Notes: a model not told the origin generated them from the sequence alone. Positions 45,097 to 54,353 are shown, numbered from the stretch's first letter. The stretch is DNA of 64,000 nt from Bacteroidales bacterium UBA6366 (GCA_002438845.1 DJRG01000042.1:1-64000), one strand, 5' to 3'. Numbers and translations: made by a program.

Positions 45097-47946
45097 TCAT
45101 CTTCCGCAAATCATTCTAAAATCACAGTAGGAACAAGTTTTCTCCTCGGTGGTACGCCTGAACGGCACGTCAACAGAGGCGATCTCGGAGAGCAGGCCGT
45201 GGAGTTTTTCCTCGGTGAGCCTCATGAACTCCTCACTGACAGGTACTTCCTTGATCGGTTCCGTAAACAGGTTCGCCGGGGGATAGATGACATTGACCAT
45301 CCTCCGTCCTTTGCAATCCTCTGATTCGCGGCAGAAGACATCGTAGAGGTAAAGCTGGAAGGCAATCTTCGGACGACCCTCATTGCTTGGCCCGAACAGA
45401 GCCTCTACAACCTCATCGGCGTTGGCGTCAGTGATGTTGACATCCTTGTCCTCGACCTTGCCGGTCTTGTAGTCCACTATCCTTATCTCCCCTGGCCGAA
45501 GGCTATCCAACCTGTCCACATAGCCGATAAAATGAAATCCATCAATGTCTTGGAGAAACGGTTTCTCAAGTCCCAAAATCTCAAACCCATCATAGCCAGA
45601 CGATTTCAAAAGTTCCTGATCCCTTTTCAGGGTCTTGATGACATATTCCACAATCACATCCTCCACGACCAGATCACGTCCCGTCACCTCCAGAGAATGA
45701 AGCTGTTCAAGGATCAGACTCCGCACGATTCCCTTTATCGCCGAGCGTTTGCGCAGAAGCCTGGTGAGATATTCTTCGGTCACCTTATTTCCTCCGGCCA
45801 TCTCCGGCGAGTAAAGTCTCTGCATCGTGCCGTGGAACACATCCCCCAGCATTCCGGCATCCAGATCCTCCGAGACCTCGTTCTGTCTGCGGAGTTTCTT
45901 GACAGTGGCATAGTAGAATTTAGCCGGACAGTCGAGATAGTTCTTCAAAGCCGAGGCCGAGAGCCTGGCATGTCTTATAGTTTCTACATCCTTCTCAGTT
46001 TTCGTTATCTCTTTTGGAGAGAAATCCCCGGACGCATTCGCCTTGACGAAGCTCCGCTTGATCGGCACATTAAAATGATACTCAAGCTGTTTGATGTAGC
46101 GGCTCTCCTCGCCGTTTTTCATGCCTTCCGTTCTGGAATCATAGACCAGCGTCACTTTATCCGCCCTCTGGATAAGGCGGTAGAAATAGTACGCCCAGAC
46201 AGCGTCCTGGAACTCGTAGGTAGGAAGTCCGAAGCCTTTGCGCAGTTCCGGAGGGATGAACGAAGAGCTGACGCTCCGCCTCGGAAACATCCCCTCGTTG
46301 CAGGACAGGATCATAATCTGTCTGAAATCCAATGCTCTGGTTTCCAGCGGCCCCATAATCTGGAGACCTTTCAGGGGCTCTCCGTTGAACGGAATCGACA
46401 CAGGGCCGAGAAGCTGGTCGAGAAGCCTCACATAAGTCATCGGGAGGACTTCGAGTCCGGCAGTCTGCAATTGGCTGACGGCGTTGTAAGCAGCCTTGGC
46501 GAACTCCAATTCGATCGCCATGGAAGAGTCAGACGCCAATTTCGGGGCAAGTCCTTTGATCAAGGCCTTCTGGTAGTCGGCAAACGCCGAGATCTGTTCC
46601 TTGGACGCCGTCTTCGGATCCGTCACAGCCGGTCTGAACAGAAGGTCAAAGACCGGAATGCCAGAGAGGTCCTCCTGCGGAATGTAGTACTTCATCCCGT
46701 CCTTGATCTCCTTGATTCTGGCTCTCACCGCCTCATCTCCCTGAGTCACTTTTCTGAATATGCTTGAGGAGAACAACGACCAGACCTGATTGTGGTAGTA
46801 GTACCACTTCCCGTCCTTCTGTCTGAGGTGCATCTGCATCGCCGAGACCAAGGTCATGAAATCGAAGAACGCGCTGTTCTTCATAGGATAGCCCATCGTG
46901 ACGTTGATGTCCTTGATCTCCTCCGGGATGGAGTTCAGCACAGGAATCAGCAAAGACTCATCCGGAAGCACGACCGCGCACCGTTTGTCCTTGACCACAG
47001 ACGGAATCAGTTTCGTCTGGCCGACCGATGACGGAACGCTTATCACCTCGATCTCAGGAGTTTTCAGTCCTTCCGAATCCATCTCGAAGGCCTGAGGGAA
47101 ATCCTTGACATTCCTGGACATGAAGAATGAGGACTTGTTGAGAGGATTCTTCACCATCTCCCCGGAATAGTCCCAGCAGAACTCCGCTATCCCTGCGTCA
47201 CGCATCCGCCTCATGACCTTTTTCTCGCACTCGTTCAGAGCGTTGAGGCCGACAAAGACATATTCATTCACCGCCCCGAACGCTGCGTTCAGCACATCCA
47301 CCGCCGATTCCGAGTCAAGACGCACCGCAAGGCCGCGGTAAACCATTCCCTCATAAGCAAGCCCTTTGCCGGCAAGTCTTTCCCGGAAGTTGTTGTAAAG
47401 CGACAGAAGAATATTCCAGATCTGCAGGAAGCGTTCCTTCACATTCGGATTGTCGGAGTCCAGGTTCACCGTCAGCCTTCCCTCGCTGCTGAAATGGCTG
47501 ATGAAGCTCTCGATTGCCCTTCTTTGATTCTCGGTGAGGTATGAATATGAATCCTGAATCTCCTTGAACTCCGAGACATTGGCGAACAATCTCACAGGAT
47601 CGACAAGGTACTTGTCCACATCATCAAAGTCCCCCAGAATCACGTCCCCCCAGAAGATGAACTCGTCCAGAGTCTCGTGTTTGGGATTCAACTCCTTGTA
47701 GCACTCGTACAGATCCAGCAGCAGGTTCACCCTGTCCGCAGGCTTGTCCCCCGAAATCCTGAAAAAGAAATCGTTGATCGTCAGCATCTTCGGTGCAACA
47801 ATCGGAGTTCCGTCTTCCTTCACGGCCTCACCGAGGTACTTCGTGAAAAAGACCTGGCTACGCCTGTTCGGGAATATGAAGCACAGGCCGGAAATCCCGC
47901 CCCGCGCCATATAATGATCCGCAACTTGCTTAAGGAATGGTGTCAT
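45097..47946 (-). CDS. AddB-like PD-(D/E)XK nuclease with Fe-S motif
   Basis: 949 residues. N-terminal inactivated helicase-like part (FIFPNRRSQVFFTKYLGEA, LTINDFFFR). The C-terminal RecB-type nuclease carries FHGTMQRLYSPEM, IGYVDRLDSLRPGEIRIVDYKTG and the KIAFQLYLYDVF helix. Four Cys fit the AddB/Cas4-like 4Fe-4S pattern: one in KNYLDCPAKFYY and three in KTCSYCDFRMICGR at the very C-terminus. First gene of addB-addA-DUF4290-ftsK-lolA. Diverged from Bacillus AddB; Bacteroidetes AddB-like proteins are usually annotated only as PD-(D/E)XK nucleases. Confidence 0.88.
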   Translation of the reverse strand: MTPFLKQVADHYMARGGISGLCFIFPNRRSQVFFTKYLGEAVKEDGTPIVAPKMLTINDFFFRISGDKPADRVNLLLDLYECYKELNPKHETLDEFIFWGDVILGDFDDVDKYLVDPVRLFANVSEFKEIQDSYSYLTENQRRAIESFISHFSSEGRLTVNLDSDNPNVKERFLQIWNILLSLYNNFRERLAGKGLAYEGMVYRGLAVRLDSESAVDVLNAAFGAVNEYVFVGLNALNECEKKVMRRMRDAGIAEFCWDYSGEMVKNPLNKSSFFMSRNVKDFPQAFEMDSEGLKTPEIEVISVPSSVGQTKLIPSVVKDKRCAVVLPDESLLIPVLNSIPEEIKDINVTMGYPMKNSAFFDFMTLVSAMQMHLRQKDGKWYYYHNQVWSLFSSSIFRKVTQGDEAVRARIKEIKDGMKYYIPQEDLSGIPVFDLLFRPAVTDPKTASKEQISAFADYQKALIKGLAPKLASDSSMAIELEFAKAAYNAVSQLQTAGLEVLPMTYVRLLDQLLGPVSIPFNGEPLKGLQIMGPLETRALDFRQIMILSCNEGMFPRRSVSSSFIPPELRKGFGLPTYEFQDAVWAYYFYRLIQRADKVTLVYDSRTEGMKNGEESRYIKQLEYHFNVPIKRSFVKANASGDFSPKEITKTEKDVETIRHARLSASALKNYLDCPAKFYYATVKKLRRQNEVSEDLDAGMLGDVFHGTMQRLYSPEMAGGNKVTEEYLTRLLRKRSAIKGIVRSLILEQLHSLEVTGRDLVVEDVIVEYVIKTLKRDQELLKSSGYDGFEILGLEKPFLQDIDGFHFIGYVDRLDSLRPGEIRIVDYKTGKVEDKDVNITDANADEVVEALFGPSNEGRPKIAFQLYLYDVFCRESEDCKGRRMVNVIYPPANLFTEPIKEVPVSEEFMRLTEEKLHGLLSEIASVDVPFRRTTEEKTCSYCDFRMICGR

Positions 47947-47989
47947 ATCTGGTAAGTTTTAACGAATATAGCAATTATATTCTTTGCGG

Positions 47990-47997
47990 CAAAAATA
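47990..47997 (-). promoter_or_regulatory. Candidate -7 box upstream of addB
   Basis: On the minus strand TATTTTTG fits TAnnTTTG, 44 bp before the addB start. The nearest TTTT-G element upstream (48012-48015) is only 14 bp away rather than 19, so the promoter is uncertain. Confidence 0.3.
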
Positions 47998-48079
47998 AGC
48001 GGAGTTTGTGCCAAAACCAGGCACAGGCAAGGACTTTTTCAAATATTTCGAAATTATTTTTAATTTTTAATAATTCCAT

Positions 48080-48110
48080 TTTGTAAATTCAAATATTGGC
48101 ATTAACTTTG
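48080..48110 (+). promoter_or_regulatory. Promoter of the rubrerythrin gene
   Basis: TTTG (48080-48083), 19 bp spacer and TAACTTTG (48103-48110) match the Bacteroidetes consensus perfectly. Leader about 50 nt. The surroundings are very AT-rich, as for a strong promoter. Confidence 0.8.
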
Positions 48111-48116
48111 CGACAC

Positions 48117-48137
48117 GAAATGACGTTTGTTCATTTC
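48117..48137 (+). promoter_or_regulatory. Inverted repeat at the rubrerythrin transcription start
   Basis: GAAATGA (48117-48123) and TCATTTC (48131-48137) are complementary with a 7-nt spacer, starting at the predicted first base of the transcript. Could be an operator for an oxidative-stress repressor or a 5' mRNA hairpin; no known regulator consensus is matched with confidence. Confidence 0.45.
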
Positions 48138-48166
48138 ATTTTGTTTGACTTATAAATGATTCAGTT

Positions 48167-48721
48167 ATGAAAAAGAAGTTTAGATGTCTGGTTTGCGGTT
48201 ATGTTTACGAAGGCGAAAACCCTCCTGCGGAGTGTCCTCAGTGTCACGCCCCGGCGAGCAAGTTCGTTGAGATCAAGGATGAGGGCGGCAAGCCACAGTG
48301 GGCCTGCGAGCACCACATCGGTGACGGTCAGGTAGAGGACAAGGAAGTCGTCCAGGGGCTGAGGGATCATTTCAACGGAGAATGCAGTGAAGTCGGAATG
48401 TACCTCGCCATGAGCCGCCAGGCCGAGCGTGAGGGCTATCCTGAGATCGCGGAGGCATTCAAGAGATACGCTTTCGAAGAGGCCGAGCACGCAGCCAAGT
48501 TCGCGGAGCTTCTCGGTGATGTTGTCTGGGACACAAAGACCAACCTTGAGAAACGTTATCAGGCCGAGGCCGGAGCCTGCGAAGGCAAGCTTGCAATCGC
48601 CACCAGAGCCAAGCAGCTCGGCTACGACGCCATCCACGACACAGTCCATGAGATGGCCAAGGACGAGGCCCGTCACGGAGCCGGTTTCTACGGCCTCCTC
48701 ACCCGCTACTTCAGCAAATAA
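48167..48721 (+). CDS. Rubrerythrin with N-terminal rubredoxin domain (reverse type)
   Basis: 184 residues, cytoplasmic. The N-terminal rubredoxin domain has [10 protein letters not shown] and [11 protein letters not shown] (one Fe on four Cys). A four-helix ferritin-like domain follows with the diiron ligands in [22 protein letters not shown] and DEARHGAGF. It reduces hydrogen peroxide in anaerobes. Classical rubrerythrins have the rubredoxin at the C-terminus; this order is the 'reverse' form. Own strong promoter and strong terminator: a single-gene transcript. Confidence 0.94.
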   Translation: MKKKFRCLVCGYVYEGENPPAECPQCHAPASKFVEIKDEGGKPQWACEHHIGDGQVEDKEVVQGLRDHFNGECSEVGMYLAMSRQAEREGYPEIAEAFKRYAFEEAEHAAKFAELLGDVVWDTKTNLEKRYQAEAGACEGKLAIATRAKQLGYDAIHDTVHEMAKDEARHGAGFYGLLTRYFSK

Positions 48722-48753
48722 CGGTGGAGATCAATCCGCTGACGTTCAGAACG

Positions 48754-48799
48754 ATAAGCGGTTGTCTTCGGTTCACTGCAACCAAAGACAACCGCTTAT
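48754..48799 (+). terminator. Strong hairpin terminator after rubrerythrin
   Basis: A 20-bp stem with one mismatch: ATAAGCGGTTGTCTT(C)GGTT and AACC(A)AAGACAACCGCTTAT around a CACTGC loop, followed by TTTCATT. It lies 32 bp after the stop codon. Confidence 0.82.
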
Positions 48800-48878
48800 T
48801 TCATTGTTTGCCAAGCAATTAGATATCACGCTTAAAAAATATTCCGTGAACGTTGAAGAAATATTAAAGTAAATATTC

Positions 48879-48886
48879 TAATTTTG
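48879..48886 (+). promoter_or_regulatory. Candidate -7 box upstream of the KDG kinase gene
   Basis: TAATTTTG matches TAnnTTTG, 80 bp before the kdgK start. The closest TTG upstream (48853-48855) is 23 bp away, longer than usual, so an activator may be needed or the call is wrong. Confidence 0.45.
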
Positions 48887-48898
48887 TCGGCAAATCGC

Positions 48899-48924
48899 CC
48901 TCGAAGCTGCGCGGCAGCTGGAGG
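48899..48924 (+). other. GC-rich hairpin in the leader of the KDG kinase transcript
   Basis: CCTC-GA-AGCTGC, loop GCG, GCAGCT-G-GAGG forms a stable stem that stands out in an AT-rich leader. It begins about 13 bp after the -7 box, so it is the 5' end of the predicted transcript. No T-run; likely mRNA stability or a binding site. Confidence 0.5.
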
Positions 48925-48966
48925 CCCAAGAAAGCATAAACGTTAATATTCAATAAATTACCTACA

Positions 48967-49998
48967 ATGTCAAGGATAATTACTTTTGGAGAGATTATGC
49001 TCCGTCTCGCGACACCGGGACATCTCAGATTCTCACAGGCCCACGAATTCGAGGCCACTTTCGGTGGCGGAGAGGCGAATGTCGCTGTCTCGCTGGCCAA
49101 TTACGGGCAAGACGCACAGTTTGTGACCGCGCTTCCAGCCAACGACATCGCCAAAGCATGTCTGGCTGAGCTTCGCGGATTGGGTGTCGGTGTGGAGTTC
49201 TGCGTTGAAAGCGGAGACAGAGTCGGGATTTATTACATTGAGAAAGGAGCTGTATCCCGTCCAAGCAAGGTGATCTACGACCGTGCGCACTCCTCGATCT
49301 CGGAGATCAAGCCCGGAATGATCGATTGGGACAAGGTGTTCGAGAAAGCGGACTGGTTCCACTGGACCGGGATAACTCCAGCGATCAGCCAGAGCTGCGC
49401 AGATGTCTGCCTTGAGGCTATCCAGGCGGCTAACAAGCACGGAGTGAAGGTTTCCTGCGACCTCAACTACAGAAAGAATCTTTGGAGATATGGCAAGACC
49501 GCTTCTGAGATCATGCCTGCCCTCGTGGCCGGGTGCGATGTCATCATCGGCAACGAGGAGGATGCCGAGAAGGTCTTCGGAATCAAACCGGAAGGGTTCA
49601 ACGCCGAGGCCGGAGTGATTGACACAGCCAAGTTCGAGTTTGTCGCAAAGTCGCTTATGGAAAGATTCCCCAAGGCATCCAAAGTAGCGATTACCCTCCG
49701 GGGATCCATCAACGCTGACCACAACACATGGGGAGCGGTTCTGTACGACGGAAAAACACTTTATGTTTCAAGACGTTACGACATCACCGACATTGTTGAC
49801 AGAGTAGGCGGCGGTGATTCGTTCGGCGGAGGACTGATCTACGGTCTTCTCAACTACAATGACGATCAGAAAGCGCTTGACTTCGCTGTGGCCGCCTCAT
49901 GTCTCAAGCACACTATCGAGGGCGACTACAACCGGGTGACCACCAAAGAGGTCGAGACATTGATGAACGGCAACGGCTCCGGCCGTGTCTCACGATAA
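48967..49998 (+). CDS. kdgK: 2-keto-3-deoxygluconate kinase (PfkB family)
   Basis: 343 residues. PfkB-type sugar kinase: N-terminal [12 protein letters not shown], substrate loop [16 protein letters not shown], and C-terminal ATP site [17 protein letters not shown] where the Asp is the catalytic base. The sequence resembles KDG kinases, and the next gene is a KDPG aldolase 11 bp downstream, so together they turn 2-keto-3-deoxygluconate into pyruvate and glyceraldehyde-3-phosphate. KDG arises from glucuronate or galacturonate. A fructokinase or other PfkB role cannot be excluded on sequence alone. Confidence 0.88.
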   Translation: MSRIITFGEIMLRLATPGHLRFSQAHEFEATFGGGEANVAVSLANYGQDAQFVTALPANDIAKACLAELRGLGVGVEFCVESGDRVGIYYIEKGAVSRPSKVIYDRAHSSISEIKPGMIDWDKVFEKADWFHWTGITPAISQSCADVCLEAIQAANKHGVKVSCDLNYRKNLWRYGKTASEIMPALVAGCDVIIGNEEDAEKVFGIKPEGFNAEAGVIDTAKFEFVAKSLMERFPKASKVAITLRGSINADHNTWGAVLYDGKTLYVSRRYDITDIVDRVGGGDSFGGGLIYGLLNYNDDQKALDFAVAASCLKHTIEGDYNRVTTKEVETLMNGNGSGRVSR

Positions 49999-50009
49999 TA
50001 TTCACGAAT

Positions 50010-50678
50010 ATGGCAAAATACAACAAGATTCAGGTGATCTCAGCGGCCCTCGAGACAGGGCTGGTTCCTGTGTTCTACAACAATGACCTTGAGACTTCAA
50101 AGGCCGTCCTGAAAGCCTGCTACGATGGTGGGATAAGCATGTTCGAGTTCACGAACAGGGGCGATTTCGCACATGAGATCTTCGCCGGTTTGGTGAAATA
50201 CGCCAATGACAATCTTCCGGGAATGATTCTCGGCGCCGGCTCTGTGATTGACGCTCCGACTGCCGCCCTCTATCTTCAGGAAGGAGCGAACTTCATTGTC
50301 GGACCGCTTTTCAACCCGGAAATCGCAGAGCTTTGCAACCGGCGCCTCGTGACATATATTCCAGGATGCGGCTCGGTCACCGAGGTCGGCAACGCCCAGG
50401 CGGCAGGATGTGACATCTGCAAGATATTCCCGGGAGATGTGCTCGGTCCGTCTTTCGTAAAAGGCGTCAAGGCTCCTATGCCATGGACCCAAGTCCTGGT
50501 CACAGGAGGCGTCAAGCCAGAGGAGGAAAACATCCGCTCATGGTTCAAGGCCGGTGCCTCGTGTGTCGGAATGGGCAGCAACCTCTTCCCTAAGGATGTC
50601 GTCAAGGCCCACGACTGGGCCGCCATCACAAAACTCTGCTGCGACTCGCTCGCCATCATCGCCGAGGCGAGGCGATAA
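50010..50678 (+). CDS. KDPG/KHG aldolase (2-dehydro-3-deoxy-phosphogluconate aldolase)
   Basis: 222 residues from the ATG at 50010 ([22 protein letters not shown]); the longer open frame would overlap kdgK. Class I aldolase TIM barrel: [35 protein letters not shown], Schiff-base Lys in [10 protein letters not shown], and the phosphate site [16 protein letters not shown]. Cleaves KDPG to pyruvate and glyceraldehyde-3-phosphate. Downstream gene starts 3 bp after its stop. Confidence 0.92.
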   Translation: MAKYNKIQVISAALETGLVPVFYNNDLETSKAVLKACYDGGISMFEFTNRGDFAHEIFAGLVKYANDNLPGMILGAGSVIDAPTAALYLQEGANFIVGPLFNPEIAELCNRRLVTYIPGCGSVTEVGNAQAAGCDICKIFPGDVLGPSFVKGVKAPMPWTQVLVTGGVKPEEENIRSWFKAGASCVGMGSNLFPKDVVKAHDWAAITKLCCDSLAIIAEARR

Positions 50679-50681
50679 AAG

Positions 50682-51833
50682 ATGATCAAGGTAATATTAC
50701 TGATAGACTGCGCCAGTGAGTTTGACAGAAAGCTTCTGCGCGGCATCATGAAATATTCCAAGGAAAACGGGCCTTGGCTCTTCTACCGCATCCCGTCCGA
50801 CTTCCGTGGGGTCAAGGGGCGTGAGGAATGGGTGATGGAATGGGCCAGGAAATGGAACGCCGACGCCGTGATCGGACGTTGCGACGAGGACAAGGTCGGA
50901 CTCCTCGGCCAGCTGGACATCCCGATCGTGCTTCAGAACAACAAGACAAGGAGCGACATATATTCCAATCTTACAGGGGATTACATCGGCACCGGAAGAC
51001 TTGCGGCGCAATATTTCCAAAAGAAACTTTTCACCAACTACGCATTCTTCGGAGTGCGTGGCATCATCTGGTCGGAAGAACGTTGCAAAGGCTTCCGGGA
51101 TGCAGTGACATCAAGCTGGGGCGGGTTCAGCGTATTCAACGTCGAACCCGGAGAAACTTTTGAAAGGGACAGAATACTCTCTTGGCTCAAGGACCTGCCG
51201 AAACCTGTGGCGCTTTTCTGCTGCGATGACGCACACGCCCTGTACATAACAGAGACTTGCAACATGGCCGGGATCCGCATCCCCGAAGAGATCTCCGTCC
51301 TCGGAGTCGACAACGATGAGCTGCTCTGCGGAATCTCGGATCCTCCGATCTCATCAGTGGAACTTGACGTCGAGCGCGGGGGCTATAACACGTGCGCCCT
51401 CCTTCACAGGCAGATCCTTGGCAGGACAAGGCGGCCTTTCAATGTCGTGATAAATCCCATGGAGATCATTCAGAGGCAATCCAGCAACATCTACAACATC
51501 AAGGATCCGAATGTCTCGAAGATTGTGGATTACATAGACGCCAACTACAATTCCAACCTGGACGTGAACCGCATTCTCGAGCTTGTCCCCTTGTCGCGGC
51601 GAAGCATTGAGACAAAGTTCAAAAAAGAAATGGGGACAAGCATTTATCAATATATTCTTAAAAACCGCGTGGAGCATTTCGCCCACCTTCTGCTCACCTC
51701 CGACCGTCCGGTGTTCGAGATAGCCGACGAGGTCGGATTCGCCGACAACGGCAACTTCACGCGCGTGTTCCGTAAAATCAAAGGGTGCTCCCCTTTGGAA
51801 TACCGTCAGAATAATTGCGGTTTTCGACAATAG
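50682..51833 (+). CDS. XylR-type transcription regulator (LacI-like sensor + AraC DNA-binding domain)
   Basis: 383 residues. Residues about 1-270 form a periplasmic-binding-protein/LacI-type effector domain (VILLIDCASEFDRKLLRGIM, ALFCCDDAHALYITETCNMA, IPEEISVLGVDNDELLCGIS, PPISSVELDVERGGYNTCAL). Residues about 285-380 are an AraC/XylS DNA-binding domain with two helix-turn-helix motifs (LDVNRILELVPLSRRSIETKF, FEIADEVGFADNGNFTRVFRKI). This is the architecture of XylR. It lacks a signal, so it senses a cytoplasmic sugar. Placed between KDG/KDPG genes and the amino-sugar operon, it may bind the palindrome at 51891-51905. Confidence 0.9.
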   Translation: MIKVILLIDCASEFDRKLLRGIMKYSKENGPWLFYRIPSDFRGVKGREEWVMEWARKWNADAVIGRCDEDKVGLLGQLDIPIVLQNNKTRSDIYSNLTGDYIGTGRLAAQYFQKKLFTNYAFFGVRGIIWSEERCKGFRDAVTSSWGGFSVFNVEPGETFERDRILSWLKDLPKPVALFCCDDAHALYITETCNMAGIRIPEEISVLGVDNDELLCGISDPPISSVELDVERGGYNTCALLHRQILGRTRRPFNVVINPMEIIQRQSSNIYNIKDPNVSKIVDYIDANYNSNLDVNRILELVPLSRRSIETKFKKEMGTSIYQYILKNRVEHFAHLLLTSDRPVFEIADEVGFADNGNFTRVFRKIKGCSPLEYRQNNCGFRQ

Positions 51834-51872
51834 ATTTACGTTTTCTCTGCGTTATAAAACAATATTACCGTT

Positions 51873-51880
51873 TATATTTG
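51873..51880 (+). promoter_or_regulatory. Candidate -7 box of the permease-nag operon
   Basis: TATATTTG fits TAnnTTTG, 51 bp before the permease start. No good TTTG at 19-20 bp upstream, suggesting activator dependence. A perfect operator-like palindrome begins 11 bp downstream. Confidence 0.5.
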
Positions 51881-51890
51881 CAGATGATCG

Positions 51891-51905
51891 CTGTGATAAT
51901 CACAG
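51891..51905. promoter_or_regulatory. Operator-like palindrome CTGTGAT-A-ATCACAG
   Basis: Seven-base arms around one central A, perfectly symmetrical. It sits just after the predicted transcription start of the permease-nagA-nagB operon and 57 bp after the end of the XylR-type regulator gene. Position fits repressor binding; a link to that regulator is inference. Confidence 0.6.
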
Positions 51906-51930
51906 ACTAATGACCATCATCTCTTATATT

Positions 51931-53202
51931 ATGGAAAATAAACGGCAGTATTACATTTCCCTTACGATGCTGGGATGCCTGTTCTTCATCTTCGGGCTTG
52001 TCTCATGGGTGAACTCCATCCTGATTCCCTATTTCAAGATCGCGTGCGAGTTGAAAAGCGGGATCCAGACTTATCTTGTGACCTTCGCTTTCTATATCGC
52101 CTATCTTGTCATGACCGTTCCCGCTTCCTTTCTGCTGCGTAAGACGGGCTACAAGAAAGGGACATTGATCGGCCTATGGATCATGTCATTAGGAGCGCTG
52201 CTTTTCTGGCCGGCCGCCTTGACAAGGACCTATTGCATGTTCCTGCTCGCATTGTTCACCATAGGGACAGCGCTTGCCATCCTCCAATCTGTCGCCAACC
52301 CTTTTGTGACGATCATCGGCCCTTACGAAAGCGCCGCCAAGAGAATCAGCGTGATGGGAATCTGCAACAAATTCGCCGGCATCATCGCCCCGCTTGTCTT
52401 CGCCGCCCTTGTGATCCGTCCCCAGGACAAGGAGGTCATGGACATGGTAGAGGCCGGATTGCTCGACGGTCCGGCCAAGGAAGCCGCGCTTGACGGCATG
52501 ATCAGAGGTGTCATCGTACCTTATGCGGTGCTCGCTGTTCTCCTTTTCGCATTCGGAATCCTGTTCTTCAAATCACCGGTCCAGGACATCAACCCTGACA
52601 ACGCAAACAGCTCCGGCACCTCCGGCAGCGACAGAAAGTCAATTCTGGAATATCCTTACCTTGTTCTCGGCGTGTTGGCGCTCTTCTGTCATCTGGGCAG
52701 CCAACAAATCTCCGTCAGCACAATCATCGGTTACGCCCAGAGCATCGGAATGGATCTTGAGACCGCGAAGGTGTTCCCGTCCTACACCCTTGGATGCATC
52801 CTTTTCGGCTACCTTCTCGGAGTGTTCTTCATCCCTAAATACATCAGCCAGCAGAAATCACTAGTCATCTGCACGATCACAGGACTCGCGCTTTCGGTTT
52901 TGGTCCTTGTCCTGCCGCTGAAGGCATCCATCTGGAGCCTCGTGCTTCTTGGAATCCCGAATTCATTGATTTATGCAGGAATATGGCCGCTGGCGATCAG
53001 AGGCCTTGGACGTTGGACAAGTCTGGGGTCATCGCTTCTGGTGATGGCACTCTGCGGAAATGCGGTACTTCCGCTGATCTACGGCTATGTGTCAGATCAC
53101 ATGGGACTTCAAGCCTCCTACTGGCTTCTGGCGCCATGCTTTGCATATATGATTTTCTATGCGGTTTACGGTTATAAGATAGAAAGATGGAAACAGCGTT
53201 AA
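51931..53202 (+). CDS. MFS sugar permease (FucP/GlcNAc-type)
   Basis: 423 residues from the ATG at 51931 (MENKRQYYISLTMLGCLFFIFGLVSWVNS); an ATG at 51910 is less likely. Twelve predicted membrane helices with the central loop at about residues 195-245. The start LTMLGCLFFIFGLVSWVNSILIPYF and the loop RKTGYKKG match the FucP/glucose-galactose/NagP branch of H+-symporters. Given nagA and nagB immediately downstream (16 bp overlap with nagA), it probably imports N-acetylglucosamine or a related amino sugar through the inner membrane. No kinase for GlcNAc is in the window. Confidence 0.88.
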   Translation: MENKRQYYISLTMLGCLFFIFGLVSWVNSILIPYFKIACELKSGIQTYLVTFAFYIAYLVMTVPASFLLRKTGYKKGTLIGLWIMSLGALLFWPAALTRTYCMFLLALFTIGTALAILQSVANPFVTIIGPYESAAKRISVMGICNKFAGIIAPLVFAALVIRPQDKEVMDMVEAGLLDGPAKEAALDGMIRGVIVPYAVLAVLLFAFGILFFKSPVQDINPDNANSSGTSGSDRKSILEYPYLVLGVLALFCHLGSQQISVSTIIGYAQSIGMDLETAKVFPSYTLGCILFGYLLGVFFIPKYISQQKSLVICTITGLALSVLVLVLPLKASIWSLVLLGIPNSLIYAGIWPLAIRGLGRWTSLGSSLLVMALCGNAVLPLIYGYVSDHMGLQASYWLLAPCFAYMIFYAVYGYKIERWKQR

Positions 53203-54350
53203 TCAACGGAAGAATAATAATTTCGGGCAAGATCACCTCAGGCGTTCTTGTCCTTGAGGGCGGTCTGGTGAAAGGGATCGCCGACAGCGTTCCCGCAGGG
53301 GCTGAAATCCTTGACTGCGAAGGGGACTACGTAAGTCCGGGATTCATCGACATGCACACCCACGGAGCCGGAGGAGCCGACTTCATGGACGGAACTGTGG
53401 AGGCATTCCTCACCGCCGCCAGGATGCACGCCATCCACGGCACCACCCTGCTCTGCCCGACAACGCTCACAAGCACCAACGAGATCCTTTTCGAGTCTTT
53501 CGAGACTTATAAAAAGGCCGTGAAAGAGAACAAGGACGGCGCCCGGTTCGGAGGCATGCATCTCGAGGGGCCGTATTTCAGTCCGAAATTCGCCGGAGCG
53601 CAGGATCCGAGGTATTTGAGGAACCCAAAGCCATCGGAATACATGGAAATCCTTGACAGATGCCCGGATCTGGCCAGATGGAGTTTCGCTCCGGAGCTGG
53701 ACGGCGCTCCTGAATTCGCCGCCGAGCTCAAAAGAAGAGGGATTGTCGCCTCCATCGGCCACACTGACGCGACATTCGCGGACTGTGACGCAGCCTACAA
53801 GGCCGGAGCGACAATGATGACCCACTTCTACTCCTGCATGAGCACAATCTCAAGACGCAACGCCTACCGCTACGCCGGCGTCATCGAGTACGGTTACTGG
53901 CAGGATGGAATGAGAATCGAGATCATCGCCGACGGCATCCATGTACCTGCCGACCTGCTTCATCTTCTTCTCAAGATCAAGGGTGCCGGCAACATCTCAC
54001 TCGTCACCGATTCAATGAGAGCGGCAGGGATGCCCGAAGGCAAGAGTATCCTGGGAAGTCTGGCCGACGGCCAGGAGGTCATCGTGGAGGACGGCGTGGC
54101 CAAACTGATGGACCGCAGCGCGTTCGCCGGGAGCGTGGCCACCGCCGACAGGCTCGTGCGCACAATGGTCAACATCGCCGGATGTACAGTGTGCGAAGCG
54201 GTCAGAATGATCACCGAGAATCCCGCCAAGGTGATGGGACTCTACGACAGAAAGGGATCGTTGGACCCGGGAAAAGACGCCGACATCGTCGTGTTCGATG
54301 ACAATATCAACGTTAAGAGAACAATCATAGGTGGAAAAATAATCTATTAA
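53187..54350 (+). CDS. nagA: N-acetylglucosamine-6-phosphate deacetylase
   Basis: 387 residues. Amidohydrolase TIM barrel with a small beta domain. Metal/catalytic elements: FIDMHTHGAGGADFMDG, GGMHLEGPYFSP (metal-binding Glu), SIGHTDA and MTHFYSCM (His ligands), VTDSMRAAG (catalytic Asp). Removes acetate from GlcNAc-6-phosphate. THFYS replaces the common THLFNAM, a moderate variation near the metal. Start overlaps the permease by 16 bp; nagB follows 3 bp after the stop. Confidence 0.94.
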   Translation: METALINGRIIISGKITSGVLVLEGGLVKGIADSVPAGAEILDCEGDYVSPGFIDMHTHGAGGADFMDGTVEAFLTAARMHAIHGTTLLCPTTLTSTNEILFESFETYKKAVKENKDGARFGGMHLEGPYFSPKFAGAQDPRYLRNPKPSEYMEILDRCPDLARWSFAPELDGAPEFAAELKRRGIVASIGHTDATFADCDAAYKAGATMMTHFYSCMSTISRRNAYRYAGVIEYGYWQDGMRIEIIADGIHVPADLLHLLLKIKGAGNISLVTDSMRAAGMPEGKSILGSLADGQEVIVEDGVAKLMDRSAFAGSVATADRLVRTMVNIAGCTVCEAVRMITENPAKVMGLYDRKGSLDPGKDADIVVFDDNINVKRTIIGGKIIY

Positions 54351-54353
54351 ATC

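Noticed and set aside
45532..46767. 411-codon open frame on the plus strand
   Set aside because: Antisense shadow of the AddB-like gene; the minus-strand frame carries clear nuclease motifs.
48754..48799. Insertion-sequence end because of the long inverted repeat
   Set aside because: The stem has a short loop, no transposase nearby, and lies just after a stop codon, as expected for a terminator.
51891..51905. CRP-type binding site
   Set aside because: The half-sites TGTGA/TCACA are present but separated by 3 bases instead of 6, so it is not a CRP site.
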